Source of the DNA: Deinococcus indicus
Lineage (GTDB): Bacteria; Deinococcota; Deinococci; Deinococcales; Deinococcaceae
NCBI RefSeq assembly: GCF_002198095.1
Contig: NZ_NHMK01000008.1
Span: 10,001 to 74,000, forward strand
Length of the DNA: 64,000 nt
Direction of reading: 5' to 3'
The notes beneath the pieces are model-generated. The model was not told the DNA's origin and made no database searches. It worked only from the letters and a program-made list of their open reading frames with translations. Numbering within the stretch: the first letter of the stretch is position 1; each line of letters opens with the position of its first letter. The translations under genes and the position numbers were made by a program. This document shows positions 1 to 12,918 of this stretch, in pieces.

Positions 1-972
1 GAAGTCCGCGAACACGTACTGGCCTTTCAGGGCGGGAATGGCCGCGCCCCGGTACACGAAGCCGCCCGTGACGCTCTGCCCCTCCTGGCGGCCGTAGACC
101 AGCACCGGGTCCACGAATCCCTGCGCGGAGCAGTTCGGTTCGAAGCACTGCCGGCCCTCGCGGGGGCGCCAGCCGTAGTTCTCGCCGCCCCGGCTGGCGC
201 GCGGCTGGAAGTCGATCTCCTCGAAGGCGTTCTGGCCGACGTCCGCGATGATCAGGTCGCCGGTCTGCCGGTCGAAGGAGAACCGCCAGGGGTTGCGCAG
301 TCCGTACGCCCAGATGTTCGGGTTCGCGCCCGAGCGGGTCAGGAAGGGATTGCCGGGCGCGGGCCGGGCGGCGTCGCCGCTCACGTCGAAGCGCAGCAGT
401 TTTCCCAGCGGCGAGGAGAGGTTCTGCGCGAGGTTCTGCGGGTCGCCGCCGGACCCGCCGTCCCCCAGGCCCAGGTACAGGAATCCGTCCGGCCCGAAGG
501 CGAGCTGCCCACCGTTGTGGTTCGAGTACGGCTGGCGGGCCGTGAACAGGGTCTTCGCGCTGGCCGGGTCGGCGGTCGTCCCGCTGGCGGCCGCCGTGTA
601 GCGCGCCAGGACGGTGTTGCCGGAACGGTCGGTGTAATGCACGTACAGGCGGCGGTTCGTCCTGAAGGCCGGGTCGAAGGCCAGTCCCAGCAGGCCGCGT
701 TCACCGCCCGCGCGGGTCAGGGACCGCAGGTCCAGGAACACCTGCGGCTGCACGCGCCCGCCCGCGATGACCCGCACCCGGCCGTCCTGCTGCGTCACGA
801 ACAGCCGCCCGGAGCCGTCCCCGGCGTGCGCGATGGTCGTGACCTGCGTCACGCCGCTCACGAACGGCTGAAAGGTCACGGCGGGCGCGGCCGTCTGGGC
901 CGCCGCACCGGGGCCAGCCAGCAGGACACCAGACAGGAGGGCAGCGGCGCGGATCGGGAATCGCGGGGTCAT
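1..972 (-). CDS. PQQ-dependent sugar dehydrogenase family protein, C-terminus outside window
   Basis: A secreted beta-propeller protein of the glucose/sorbosone dehydrogenase family, which oxidises aldose sugars with bound PQQ. The first 324 residues are visible. Residues 1-26 form a signal peptide ending AAAQ. Family hallmarks follow in order: [12 protein letters not shown] near 90, [13 protein letters not shown] near 151 and [14 protein letters not shown] further on, then [10 protein letters not shown] and GGFVYRG. The start is the ATG at 970-972; nothing in-frame upstream looks better. The gene runs off the left edge, so the end of the propeller is missing. The family is secure, but substrate and true cofactor use are inferred. 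Confidence 0.88.
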   Translation of the reverse strand, partial: MTPRFPIRAAALLSGVLLAGPGAAAQTAAPAVTFQPFVSGVTQVTTIAHAGDGSGRLFVTQQDGRVRVIAGGRVQPQVFLDLRSLTRAGGERGLLGLAFDPAFRTNRRLYVHYTDRSGNTVLARYTAAASGTTADPASAKTLFTARQPYSNHNGGQLAFGPDGFLYLGLGDGGSGGDPQNLAQNLSSPLGKLLRFDVSGDAARPAPGNPFLTRSGANPNIWAYGLRNPWRFSFDRQTGDLIIADVGQNAFEEIDFQPRASRGGENYGWRPREGRQCFEPNCSAQGFVDPVLVYGRQEGQSVTGGFVYRGAAIPALKGQYVFADF

Positions 973-1096
973 GCTCCAGTGTGCCGTGCAGACTGCGCGG
1001 CCAGCGTGAAGGGGCATGAAGGGCGCTTCATGCCGCTGTGCGCCGCCGCCCACCGGGGCGCGCCAGACTGACCCATTCACACCCAGGAGGTACACC

Positions 1097-1309
1097 ATGA
1101 CTGGACCGTACGACCGTCCACCCGTTCCCGCGACCGAACCCACCGACACGCCCGCCCCGCTGCCCGAGCAGATGCCGGGACGCGGCGACATCGGCGAGAT
1201 CAGCGATCCGCCCGTGAATCCGGACACGCCCGGCATGCCGGAACCCATCCCCACCGACAACCCGGACACGCCGGGCCTGCCGACACCGTCACCCATGCCC
1301 GCGATGTGA
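1097..1309 (+). CDS. Small proline-rich protein of unknown function
   Basis: A 70-residue protein, acidic and rich in Pro, Thr and Asp, with no hydrophobic segment and no recognisable domain. It contains an internal near-repeat, [10 protein letters not shown] and [10 protein letters not shown], and is probably unstructured. The start is well supported: a strong ribosome binding site AGGAGG at 1085-1090 lies six bases before the ATG. It stands alone, facing the YgjP-like gene across a hairpin at 1323-1361. I do not recognise the family. Similar short Pro/Asp/Thr-rich proteins lie at 37322-37576 and in the C-terminal half of the protein at 49555-50166. Confidence 0.65.
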   Translation: MTGPYDRPPVPATEPTDTPAPLPEQMPGRGDIGEISDPPVNPDTPGMPEPIPTDNPDTPGLPTPSPMPAM

Positions 1310-1322
1310 AGGCGCCTCAGCA

Positions 1323-1361
1323 CAGAGGGTCAGGAGTCCGACTTGGATTCCTGACCCTCTG
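1323..1361. terminator. Bidirectional hairpin terminator between convergent genes
   Basis: Arms 1323-1339 and 1345-1361 pair over 17 bases with one G-T or A-C mismatch around a five-base loop. It lies just after the small Pro-rich gene and faces the end of the YgjP-like gene. There is no T-run on either side. Confidence 0.7.
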
Positions 1362-1370
1362 CGCTACTCC

Positions 1371-1499
1371 TCATGCGGATTCCGTCTGTTTCGCCGACAA
1401 TCCGGAAACCGCCCTGCTTTCACCCTGCGGGGCAGCTCTGCGAGTCGCATCCACTCGGATTGAAGGGTCTTTGTAACCCATTCAATCGGAGGCCATCAG
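1371..1499. repeat. Dispersed small repeat element, copy 1
   Basis: A 129 bp copy. The TTTGTTTCGCC-type end is on the left (starts TCATGCGGATTCCG) and the ATTGAAT-type end on the right (ends CAATCGGAGGCCATCA). The terminal TCA (TGA on the minus strand) lies 13 bases beyond the stop of the YgjP-like gene. The 16-base gene tail, including its stop, is tandemly duplicated at 1496-1527, so a TGA still marks the element border. Confidence 0.85.
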
Positions 1500-1511
1500 A
1501 GCGTGTGCCCG

Positions 1512-2204
<693 letters not shown>

Positions 2205-2286
2205 GCCGCCCAGCAGAGCGCAGTTCGGGCCGGGGCGCCGTGATTCACGTCACGCACCCCGGCCCCCTGTGTTCCGGTTCCTGCTG

Positions 2287-3141
2287 TTACAGCTGGCGGT
2301 AGGGAACGCTGAAGCTGTCGCAGGTGTTCGCGTCGCCGCTGCGGAAGCCCTTCATGAACCAGTTGACGCGCTGCTGGGCGCTGCCGTGCGTGAACGAGTC
2401 CGGCACGACCCGCCCGCCCGACTGCTGCTGCAGGTTGTCGTCCCCGATGGCCTCGGCGGTGCTGACGGCCTCGCGCAGGTCCTCCTGGGTGAGGTTGGCG
2501 ACGGACTGCACCTTGCTGCCCCACACGCCGGCGAAGCAGTCGGCCTGGAGTTCCAGCCGGACGGAGTAGCTGTTCGCCTCGGCTTCCGTGCGGGCAGTCC
2601 GCTGCTTGCGACTCACCTGATCGGCGATGCCGAGTTCGTTCTGGACGTGGTGCCCGACCTCGTGGGCGATCACGTACGAGTACGCGAAGTCGCCGCCGCC
2701 GCCGAGCTGCCGGTCCATCTGCGCGAAGAAGCTGGTGTCGAGGTAGATGCTCGAATCCGCCGGGCAGTAGAAGGGACCGACGGCCGAGTTGGCAGCTCCG
2801 CAGGCGCTCTCGGTGCCACGGGTGTACAGCACCAGCCGGGGCTGGGTGTACGTCCGGCCGGCCTGCTGGAAGATGCTGCCCCACACCTGATTGGTACTGC
2901 GGTAGGCGCTGTTCACGAACTGGTACGCCTCGTCGTCTGCCTGCGGCTGGGCCGGCTGCGACTGGGTCTGGGGGGTGCCCGTGCCGCCGCCCAGGATCGC
3001 GCCGGGGTCGATCCCGAAGAACATGGCGATCAGGGCGATGATCAGGCCGCCCACGCCGCCCACGGCGATCCCGCCGCCGCCACCCCGGCCCCGCCGGTCC
3101 TCGACGTTGCCTCCGCTACCGGGAAGATTTTTCCAGTCCAT
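2287..3141 (-). CDS. ypfJ: Neutral zinc metallopeptidase, YpfJ family
   Basis: A 284-residue membrane-anchored metallopeptidase of the putative neutral zinc metallopeptidase family (YpfJ). The N-terminus is a Gly/Arg-rich cytoplasmic stretch ([18 protein letters not shown]), followed by one membrane helix at about 26-43 and a Gln/Pro-rich linker to about 70. The catalytic motif HEVGHH is at 160-165. ADCFAGVWG later in the chain matches the conserved family region that supplies the further zinc-site residues, and [17 protein letters not shown] is the family C-terminus. Length and layout fit. Its start faces away from the iron transporter genes. The substrate is unknown. Confidence 0.88.
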   Translation of the reverse strand: MDWKNLPGSGGNVEDRRGRGGGGGIAVGGVGGLIIALIAMFFGIDPGAILGGGTGTPQTQSQPAQPQADDEAYQFVNSAYRSTNQVWGSIFQQAGRTYTQPRLVLYTRGTESACGAANSAVGPFYCPADSSIYLDTSFFAQMDRQLGGGGDFAYSYVIAHEVGHHVQNELGIADQVSRKQRTARTEAEANSYSVRLELQADCFAGVWGSKVQSVANLTQEDLREAVSTAEAIGDDNLQQQSGGRVVPDSFTHGSAQQRVNWFMKGFRSGDANTCDSFSVPYRQL

Positions 3142-3260
3142 ACAGGCTCGTGTCTCCTTTGCAGGACCGCCCTCCGGCTGTCGCGTGTGGCAGGCGGAAT
3201 GATGGGGGTCCGGAACACAGTGTAGGGGCCGCGCGGCCGGCCCTGCCTGACGGTCCCTTT

Positions 3261-3319
3261 ATGGATTCCGGCCCCCTGCCGGCTCCACGTCCGGAGGGAT
3301 TCAATCGACGTCCGTGTCA
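3261..3319. repeat. Dispersed small repeat element, copy 2 (internally deleted)
   Basis: A 59 bp remnant. The terminal ATGGATTCCG is joined to the internal CGGCTCCACGTCCGGAGGG block and then to the ATTGAAT-type end (ATTCAATCGACGTCCGTGTCA). The last three bases are the TGA stop codon, on the minus strand, of the ABC ATPase gene. Confidence 0.75.
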
Positions 3320-4402
3320 GGCAGGGGACGGCACGGCGCGGGCGGGGTGCGTGACGCTCACGCGGGCCTCGCTGCCTTCCGGGCGGACGGTGTCGCTGGG
3401 AACGTGGACCAGCAGTTCCTGGCTGTTGCCCAGCCGGACGGTGTACGTCACGTCGTGGCCCTTGAATTCGCGGGCGACAATGGTGACGGGCGCGCCCTGC
3501 GGGTCGTCCGTGAAGGTCAGGTGTTCCGGGCGGACGCTGACCAGCACCGGGCCGCTGGCGGCCTCCATGAGCGGCACGACGCCCAGGGCGGTGCGGGCCA
3601 TGAAGCGGTCGGCGGTGCCGCCCAGCAGGTTGCTGCGCCCCAGGAAGTTCGCCACGAACGCCGTGCTGGGGCGGGCGTACACCTCGTGCGGGGGGCCGCT
3701 CTGCTCGACGCGGCCGCCGCGCATGACGACCAGCCGGTCGCTGAAGGCCAGGGCTTCCTCCTGGTCGTGCGTGACCAGGATGGCGGTCGTGCCGGCGCGG
3801 CGCAGGATGGCCCGCACTTCCTGGCGGGTGGAGTGGCGCAGCTGCGCGTCGAGGTTGCTGAACGGTTCGTCCAGCAGCAGGACGCTGGGGCGCGGGGCGA
3901 GCGCGCGGGCCAGCGCAACCCGCTGCTGCTGCCCGCCGCTCAGCTGGTCCGGGCGGCGCGTCTCGAAGACGGTCAGGCCGACCAGGGACAGCGTCTCGCG
4001 GGCGCGGGGCAGGCGTTCGTGGCGCGGCAGGTGTCGCAGGCCGAACAGCACGTTCCCCAGGACGTTCAGGTGCGGGAACAGCGCGTAGTCCTGAAAGACC
4101 AGTCCCACGCCGCGCCGCTCGGGGGGCGTGAAGGGCGCGGTGACGCTGCGGCCCTCGATGCGGATCTCGCCGCTGTCCGGGCGTTCCAGGCCGGCGATCA
4201 GGCGCAGGGTGGTGGTCTTGCCGCACCCGCTGGGGCCCAGCAGGGTCAGCAGTTCGCCCCGCTGGACGCTCAGGTTCAGGTTGTCCACGACGGGCGGCAG
4301 GCCCGGCGCGTAGCGTTTGCCCAGGCCCAGCAGGTCCAGGGTGGCCGGGGCGGTTTCCGGGGCGGTCGCGGGGCCGGGGGTGCGGGCCAGGGTGTGGGTC
4401 AT
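3317..4402 (-). CDS. fbpC: Ferric iron ABC transporter ATP-binding protein
   Basis: A 361-residue ATPase that powers iron(III) import at the inner face of the membrane. It shows Walker A GPSGCGKT at 56-63, the Q-loop in LVFQDYALFPH, signature LSGGQQQRVALARAL from 154, Walker B LLLDEP at 175-180 and the switch His in VTHDQEEAL. A C-terminal TOBE-like regulatory region follows from about 275 (SVRPEHL). The start ATG overlaps the permease stop by four bases (ATGA), so the two are translationally coupled. The stop TGA is the end of a small repeat element. Related ATPases import thiosulfate or putrescine, but the iron-type binding protein upstream points to iron. Confidence 0.88.
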   Translation of the reverse strand: MTHTLARTPGPATAPETAPATLDLLGLGKRYAPGLPPVVDNLNLSVQRGELLTLLGPSGCGKTTTLRLIAGLERPDSGEIRIEGRSVTAPFTPPERRGVGLVFQDYALFPHLNVLGNVLFGLRHLPRHERLPRARETLSLVGLTVFETRRPDQLSGGQQQRVALARALAPRPSVLLLDEPFSNLDAQLRHSTRQEVRAILRRAGTTAILVTHDQEEALAFSDRLVVMRGGRVEQSGPPHEVYARPSTAFVANFLGRSNLLGGTADRFMARTALGVVPLMEAASGPVLVSVRPEHLTFTDDPQGAPVTIVAREFKGHDVTYTVRLGNSQELLVHVPSDTVRPEGSEARVSVTHPARAVPSPA

Positions 4403-6027
4403 GCGGGGCCTTCCTTCGGGGGCGCCGGCGCGGCGGCCGGCGGAGCGGGGCGGGTGGGGGCGGAGCGGGGCGCGCGGCGGTCCTCGCGGCGCAGGATCAG
4501 CAGGGTCAGCAGCGCGCCGCTGAGGGCCAGCGCCAGCGCGTAGGGCGCGGCCGAGGCGTACTGCGCTTCCTCGGTGTACGCCCAGACGTTGCGGGACAGC
4601 GTTTCGAACCCGATGGGTGACAGCAGCAGCGTGAGCGGCAGTTCCTTCAGGACGCTCAGGAACACGAAGGCCGCGCTGACCAGCAGGCCCGGCCGGACGA
4701 GCGGGATGGTCACGCGCCGCAGCGTCTGCGGGGCGCTCAGGCCCAGCAGCCGCCCGGCTTCCTCGAGGCGCGGCGTGGCTTTCAGGAGGCTGGTGCGGAC
4801 CGGCCCGACCGCCTCCGCCAGGAAGTGCAGGGTGTACGCGATGATCAGCAGCGGGAAGGTCTGGTACAGCGGCGGCACGACGTTCAGCGTGAAGAACACC
4901 AGCGCCAGCGCGAACGCCAGGGGCGGCGTGGCGTACCCCAGGTACGCGGCCCGTTCGGTCAGCCGGGCCAGCGGGCCGCTGTGACGGCTGCCGATGTACG
5001 CCAGCGGGAACGCCAGGGCGGTGGTCGTGACGGCGGCGACCGCCGCGGCGCCCAGCGCACTCTGGAACGCTTCCAGCAGGCTGTTCCAGGCGAAGGGGTT
5101 GGTTTCCAGGCGCAGCCAGTACACGATGGTTCCCAGCGGCACGATCAGCGCCGCGCCGGCCAGGGCGGCCAGTCCCGCCCAGGCCAGCGGGGCGGCGCGG
5201 CCCAGCGGCAGGACCGTGGGGCGGCGCGTGCCGCCGGGCGAGACGCGCGACAGGCGCACGCCGCGCATCAGGCGGGCCTCGAGCAGCAGCGCGGCGCCCG
5301 TGACCAGCAGCAGCGCCAGCGCCAGCCACGCCGAGTACACCCGGTCGTACGCGGCGGTGTACTGCTGGTAGATGGCGGCGCTGAAGGTCGGAAAGCGCAT
5401 CAGGCTGACCACGCTGAAGTCCCCCAGGACGTGCAGGGCGATCAGCAGCGCGCCGGACAGCCACGCGGGCCGCAGATACGGCAGCGTCACCTCGCGGAAG
5501 GTCTGCCAGGGCGTGCGGCCCAGCAGGCGCGCGGCGTCCTCCAGGGCGGGGTCCTGGCTGCGCAGCGCGGCGTGCAGGTTCAGGAACAGGTACGGGAACG
5601 TGAAGAGCGTCAGCACGCCCAGCGCGCCCCAGTAGCCGCTCGGGCCGGGCCAGCGGATGCCGGTCAGGGCGTCGATGGTGCCGCCCGCGCCGCTCGCGGC
5701 GATCAGGGCGTACGCGCCCACGTAACCGGGAATCGCCAGGGGCAGCACGCCCAGCAGCATCAGCAGGCGGCGGGGGCGCAGGTCCGTGCGGGCGGCGAGG
5801 TACGCCAGCGGCAGCGCGATCAGGGTCGTGCCGGCCAGCACGCCCAGCGTGAGCAGCAGGGTGTTCGCCAGCAGTTCCAGGTTGCGGGGGCGGAACACGA
5901 TCTCGCGCAGTTCGCTGCTCTCGGCGTCCAGGGCGCGCAGCACCAGGTACACCAGCGGCAGCAGGACGCCCAGCACGGCCAGCAGGGCCGGGAGCAGCAG
6001 CAGGGGGTGGGGACGGCGTGCGTTCAT
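4399..6027 (-). CDS. fbpB: Ferric iron ABC transporter permease (fused two-domain, FbpB type)
   Basis: A 542-residue inner-membrane permease holding two copies of the BPD-type transporter domain, as is usual for FbpB/SfuB proteins. The first half spans roughly 10-265, with the EAA-type loop EDAARLLGRTPWQTFREVTLP. The second spans about 290-520, with EEAGRLLGLSAPQTLRRVTIP. About twelve hydrophobic helices are visible, starting with PLLLLPALLAVLGVLLPLVY. The C-terminus ends in a Pro/Ala-rich tail. It sits 184 bases after the binding-protein gene and overlaps the ATPase start by four bases. It provides the channel for iron released by the binding protein. Confidence 0.88.
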   Translation of the reverse strand: MNARRPHPLLLLPALLAVLGVLLPLVYLVLRALDAESSELREIVFRPRNLELLANTLLLTLGVLAGTTLIALPLAYLAARTDLRPRRLLMLLGVLPLAIPGYVGAYALIAASGAGGTIDALTGIRWPGPSGYWGALGVLTLFTFPYLFLNLHAALRSQDPALEDAARLLGRTPWQTFREVTLPYLRPAWLSGALLIALHVLGDFSVVSLMRFPTFSAAIYQQYTAAYDRVYSAWLALALLLVTGAALLLEARLMRGVRLSRVSPGGTRRPTVLPLGRAAPLAWAGLAALAGAALIVPLGTIVYWLRLETNPFAWNSLLEAFQSALGAAAVAAVTTTALAFPLAYIGSRHSGPLARLTERAAYLGYATPPLAFALALVFFTLNVVPPLYQTFPLLIIAYTLHFLAEAVGPVRTSLLKATPRLEEAGRLLGLSAPQTLRRVTIPLVRPGLLVSAAFVFLSVLKELPLTLLLSPIGFETLSRNVWAYTEEAQYASAAPYALALALSGALLTLLILRREDRRAPRSAPTRPAPPAAAPAPPKEGPA

Positions 6028-6120
6028 GGGGTGGGGGGCGGGCGGGGCCGCGCAACCGGGTCACCATAGCAGACCGGATTGGTCAGGATTCAGGGCGGGC
6101 GTCCCGCTGCGGTCATGCAG

Positions 6121-6158
6121 ACCGCCGCCCCCCACGGGTCGTGGGTCGGGGCGGCGGT
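6121..6158 (-). terminator. Strong intercistronic hairpin in the iron transporter operon
   Basis: Arms ACCGCCGCCCC (6121-6131) and GGGGCGGCGGT (6148-6158) pair perfectly, with further pairing inside. It lies between the binding-protein stop and the permease start, with no T-run. Such hairpins often protect or partly end the upstream message, giving more binding protein than permease. That role is inferred. Confidence 0.6.
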
Positions 6159-6177
6159 CAGGGCTATCGTCGCGGCT

Positions 6178-6219
6178 GTGGGATCAGGACTGTGGGATCA
6201 GGACCGGGGGATCAGAGCA
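6178..6219. repeat. Tandem 14-base repeat at the end of the iron-binding protein gene
   Basis: Three units of roughly TGTGGGATCAGGAC; the third is diverged and contains the stop codon of the binding-protein gene. Each unit carries a TCA, that is, a TGA on the coding strand, in the context TGATCCC. Confidence 0.7.
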
Positions 6220-7207
6220 GGCCGGCGTCGCGCAGCAGTTTCTGGGCCTTGTCGATGTTCTTGGGCAGCACGGTGGGGTCGATGCGGGGGCTGCGCTTGA
6301 CCACGTCGCTGTAGGGCAGCATGGTGGTGGGCTGCAGGATGTTCCCGATGACCGGGTACTCGAAGTTCACGCTCAGGAAGAAGGTCTGGGCGTCCTTGGC
6401 GACCAGGGCGCTCAGGAAGCGGGCGGCGCTGGCGCTGTTCTTGGTGGTTTTCAGGATGGCGGCGCCGGTGGCGTTGCCCAGGTTGCCGATGTCGCCGTTC
6501 TTGAAGAAGTACGTGTCGATCGGGTAGCTCAGGCGGTTCACGCGCTGGATGTAATAGTGGTTGGTGAGCGCCACGTCGATCTCGCCGGCGCGCATGGCCT
6601 CGAGCATGCCCACGTTGCTGGTCTTGTAGTCCTTGGGCTGCAGGGCCTTCATGCCCTCGAGCCACTGGCGGGTGGTGGCCTCGCCGTACTTGCTGATCAT
6701 GGCGCCCAGGAAGTCCTGGAAGCTGGGGTAGCTGACGGTCCAGCCGATGCGGCCCTTGAGGCTGGTCATCTTGGGCAGGTCAAGGATGGATTCGGGCAGC
6801 TGCTCAGGCTTGATCTTGCCGGTGTTGTACGCCAGGGTGCGGAAACGGACGGTGGTGGGCACCCAGGCGCGGTTGTCGGGCAGGTAGTCGCTGCTGACGT
6901 TGCGGGTCAGGGCCGTGCCGAGTTTCGTGAAGCGGCCTTCCTCGGCCAGTTCGCCCAGGGCGCCCATGGAGTTGCCCCAGAAGACGTCGGCGGGGCTCTT
7001 GCTGCCTTCCTCGCGGATGGCGGCGACCAGCTGGGCGTCGGTGCCGTAGCGGACGTTGACCTTGATGCCGGTCTGACGTTCGAACTGCTGCACGACCGGG
7101 TCGACGAAGGTCTTGGCGCGGCCGGAGTAGACGGTCAGGGTCTTGGTCTGCGCGAGGCTGGTGCCGGCGAGCAGCAGGGTGGTGACAGCGAGCAGGGTGC
7201 GCTTCAT
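6212..7207 (-). CDS. fbpA: Ferric iron ABC transporter substrate-binding protein
   Basis: A 331-residue secreted binding protein of the FbpA/FutA type that captures iron(III) outside the membrane and delivers it to the permease. A signal peptide occupies residues 1-20 (ends TSLAQ), then TKTLTVYSGRA opens the fold. Typical regions include FERQTGIKVNVRYGTDAQL, DVFWGNSMGALGEL and YLPDNRAWV, and VALTNHYYIQRVN in the lobe that usually supplies the metal-binding tyrosines. The start at 7205-7207 was chosen because it begins the signal peptide; the frame is open further upstream but not signal-like. An inverted repeat upstream may be the control site. First gene of the operon with permease and ATPase. 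Confidence 0.9.
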   Translation of the reverse strand: MKRTLLAVTTLLLAGTSLAQTKTLTVYSGRAKTFVDPVVQQFERQTGIKVNVRYGTDAQLVAAIREEGSKSPADVFWGNSMGALGELAEEGRFTKLGTALTRNVSSDYLPDNRAWVPTTVRFRTLAYNTGKIKPEQLPESILDLPKMTSLKGRIGWTVSYPSFQDFLGAMISKYGEATTRQWLEGMKALQPKDYKTSNVGMLEAMRAGEIDVALTNHYYIQRVNRLSYPIDTYFFKNGDIGNLGNATGAAILKTTKNSASAARFLSALVAKDAQTFFLSVNFEYPVIGNILQPTTMLPYSDVVKRSPRIDPTVLPKNIDKAQKLLRDAGLL

Positions 7208-7211
7208 ACCT

Positions 7212-7239
7212 TTAATCCTAAGTAAGCAGGTCGGATTAA
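7212..7239. promoter_or_regulatory. Inverted repeat upstream of the iron-binding protein gene
   Basis: TTAATCC at 7212-7218 and GGATTAA at 7233-7239 form a perfect inverted repeat with a 14-base spacer, ending five bases before the start codon on the coding strand. The region is strikingly AT-rich for this genome. It fits an operator for a metal-dependent repressor of the DtxR/MntR or Fur type, but it does not match a consensus closely enough to name one. Confidence 0.45.
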
Positions 7240-7312
7240 TAAGGTACAAACGTCCCATCTCCGGGCACTCCCCCCTGACGGCCTGGGCGCCCACCGCCTA
7301 CCCCGGCGGCGC

Positions 7313-8332
<1,020 letters not shown>

Positions 8333-8472
8333 GCGGCGCAGTATGCCACGCCCCGCCCCGCCTCCCCCGGAGCCGCTCCCCACCCCCGCAGACAGCCCGG
8401 CAGACAGGTGGTCAGTCGGGAAGGCAGGACAGCAAGTGCGACATCCTCACACCACGCCCGGCCGCGCTGCGT

Positions 8473-8478
8473 TATGAT
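8473..8478 (+). promoter_or_regulatory. Possible -10 box (TATGAT) of the peptide transporter operon
   Basis: TATGAT lies 87 bases upstream of the binding-protein start codon. No good -35 box is visible at the usual distance, so this is a weak call. Confidence 0.35.
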
Positions 8479-8565
8479 GCGCCGCGATAACCCCCAGACA
8501 GCCCCGGCACGAGTTGAGCAGACGCTTTACCCGAGCCCTCTGTCGAACCATACCCAGGAGTCCAC

Positions 8566-10287
<1,722 letters not shown>

Positions 10288-10317
10288 TCCGGAACCCGGC
10301 GCCGTCAGCGGCGCAGC

Positions 10318-10355
10318 GAGGGCGGGGCGGCCCCTGACAGGGCGGCCCCGCCCTC
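10318..10355 (+). terminator. GC-rich hairpin after the peptide-binding protein gene
   Basis: GAGGGCGGGGC (10318-10328) pairs with GCCCCGCCCTC (10345-10355), 11 perfect pairs. It lies 31 bases after the stop codon and has no T-run. It probably limits read-through into the permease genes. Confidence 0.65.
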
Positions 10356-10487
10356 TGGCGTTGTGGTCCGCACCTGTGGCCCCGGCAGGACAGGCCCTGC
10401 ACGCCCTCCCAGACGCACGGTTCCACTGGGCGGGACATCAGACCGCTTGACTTTGCGCGCCGGGTCTGTTTTGGTCTAGGCTGAACG

Positions 10488-10553
10488 ATGGCCTGCATTC
10501 CAGTCCATACAACCTGTCAGATCCAGCCCTTCCAGCCCCTCCCCCTCCGCTGA
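10488..10553 (+). CDS. Possible 21-residue leader peptide upstream of the permease gene
   Basis: An ATG at 10488 lies five bases after TAGGCT (10477-10482), the spacing seen for leaderless starts elsewhere in this window. It opens a 21-codon frame beginning [10 protein letters not shown] and ending in TGA at 10551-10553. That stop codon lies inside a strong hairpin (10544-10576) ending 23 bases before the permease start. There are no biased amino acids suggesting classic attenuation. Its existence is inferred from spacing only; a chance frame is the main alternative. Confidence 0.3.
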   Translation: MACIPVHTTCQIQPFQPLPLR

Positions 10554-10576
10554 CCGAACGCGGTCAGACGCGGAGG
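10544..10576 (+). promoter_or_regulatory. Leader hairpin before the peptide permease genes
   Basis: CCTCCGC plus TGACCG (10544-10556) pairs with CGGTCA and GCGGAGG (10561-10576), with a three-base bulge and an AACG loop. It ends 23 bases before the permease ATG and contains the stop of the possible leader peptide. It could act as an attenuator or as an RNA processing site. Confidence 0.5.
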
Positions 10577-10599
10577 CTGTTCTCCCCTCAGAGGCCCAC

Positions 10600-11622
10600 A
10601 TGCTCAACTTCATCGTGCGGCGACTCATCCAGATTCCCGTGGTGATGCTCGTCCTATCCCTGATGATCGTCGGCATCACGCAGCTGCTCACGCCCGAGCA
10701 ACGCGCCGCGCCGTACATCCGCAGCGAGCAGCAGGCTGCCCGACTCGAACAGATCATCGAACAGCGCGGTCTGCGCGATCCCTTCCCCGTTCAGTACGGC
10801 CGCTGGCTGTCCTCGACCCTCCAGGGTGACCTGGGGTACTCGAAGGCCAGCAGTCAGGACGTGGTGGCGACCATCAAGGAACGCCTGCCACGCACCCTGG
10901 AACTGACCATCGTGACCGCCATCCCGATCCTGCTGCTCAGCGTCTGGCTGGGCACCCTGAGCGCGCTGCACAAGGACAAGCTGATCGACCAGGTGCTGCG
11001 CGTACTGGTGGTCCTGGGGTACTCGCTGCCCAGCTTCGTGGTGGGCATCCTGCTGCTGGCGGTGTTCTACGCGTACCTCGGCTGGCTGCCCGGCGCGGGT
11101 CAGGTGAGCGTCCTGAACACCTTCGCGCTCGGCGACCTGCAACGCTACACCGGCCTGCTGACCGTGGACGCCGCCCTGAACGGCCGCTGGGACATCGCCT
11201 GGGACGCCCTGCGCCACCTGATCCTGCCCGCCACCACCCTGCTGATCGTCCTGAGCGCCAGCATCATCAAGGTGATGCGCAACAACATGCTCGAGGCGCT
11301 CACCAGCGACTACGTGCGCACCGCGCGCGCCAAGGGCCTGTCCAGCCGCGTCGTGAACAACAAGCACGCCCGGCGCAACGCCCTGCTGAGCATCGTGACG
11401 CTCGGCGGTTTCCTGATCATCGGTCTGCTCAGCGGCTCGCTGATCACCGAGACGATCTTCGCGTACCCCGGCGTGGGCCAGTGGGTCGTGCAGGCCGCCG
11501 TCGGCGTGGACCTCGCGGCCGTGCTGGGCTTCGCCATGCTGACCGCCGTGATCGTGGTCGTCGTGAGTACGGTCGTGGACATCCTGTACGGCGTGATCGA
11601 CCCCCGCGTGAGGTTCGACTGA
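10600..11622 (+). CDS. dppB: Peptide ABC transporter permease, DppB/OppB type
   Basis: A 340-residue inner-membrane permease. The N-terminus [22 protein letters not shown] is the typical first helix of DppB proteins, and about six hydrophobic helices follow. The cytoplasmic EAA-type loop is [21 protein letters not shown] at about 240-260, followed by the membrane segment ending [14 protein letters not shown]. The next gene, a DppC-type permease, begins 46 bases downstream; the two would form the heterodimeric channel. No ATPase genes follow, so the ATPases must be encoded elsewhere. The family is certain; peptide specificity is inferred from the binding protein. Confidence 0.92.
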   Translation: MLNFIVRRLIQIPVVMLVLSLMIVGITQLLTPEQRAAPYIRSEQQAARLEQIIEQRGLRDPFPVQYGRWLSSTLQGDLGYSKASSQDVVATIKERLPRTLELTIVTAIPILLLSVWLGTLSALHKDKLIDQVLRVLVVLGYSLPSFVVGILLLAVFYAYLGWLPGAGQVSVLNTFALGDLQRYTGLLTVDAALNGRWDIAWDALRHLILPATTLLIVLSASIIKVMRNNMLEALTSDYVRTARAKGLSSRVVNNKHARRNALLSIVTLGGFLIIGLLSGSLITETIFAYPGVGQWVVQAAVGVDLAAVLGFAMLTAVIVVVVSTVVDILYGVIDPRVRFD

Positions 11623-11668
11623 TGCCCGCCCAGCCCCACGCCCGCCACGCCACCCGGAGGGACCCCCG

Positions 11669-12688
<1,020 letters not shown>

Positions 12689-12710
12689 AGCGGACCACAC
12701 CAGAGCGCCA

Positions 12711-12754
12711 CAGAACAATCCCCCACCTGCACAGTGCGGTGGGGGATTGTTCTG
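12711..12754 (+). terminator. Terminator of the peptide transporter operon
   Basis: A perfect 17-base-pair stem, CAGAACAATCCCCCACC (12711-12727) with its complement at 12738-12754, and a ten-base loop. It is not followed by a T-run but begins 22 bases after the last stop. Confidence 0.8.
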
Positions 12755-12776
12755 TCGGTTGCGGCAGCCGGGCCGC

Positions 12777-12918
12777 TCATACGGACTGCCGTTTGTTTCG
12801 CCAACGATCCGGAACTTCACCGGATTGCCGGCTGCACGTCCGGAGGGGCGTTTCTCTCCGGCTTGCATCGGCTCGGACCCAGCGGCCTTTGCAGCCCATT
12901 CACTCGGAGTCCGGATCA
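12777..12918. repeat. Dispersed small repeat element, copy 3
   Basis: A 142 bp copy. The left end TCATACGGACTGCCGTTTG is the TTTGTTTCGCC-type end. The right end ATTCACTCGGAGTCCGGATCA is the ATTGAAT-type end; its terminal TCA is the TGA stop codon of the minus-strand gene that follows. Confidence 0.88.

Noticed and set aside
3317..6067. A 916-codon minus-strand frame covering the ABC ATPase and the region of the permease
   Set aside because: Only its last 361 codons (the ATPase from 4402) show family motifs; the rest is Arg/Pro/Gly-rich and overlaps the clearly real permease in another frame.
12784..12840. Start of repeat element considered as the N-terminus of a plus-strand gene
   Set aside because: Frames through the element are Ser/Arg/Pro-rich, differ between copies and cross the element ends; no conserved peptide appears in several copies.
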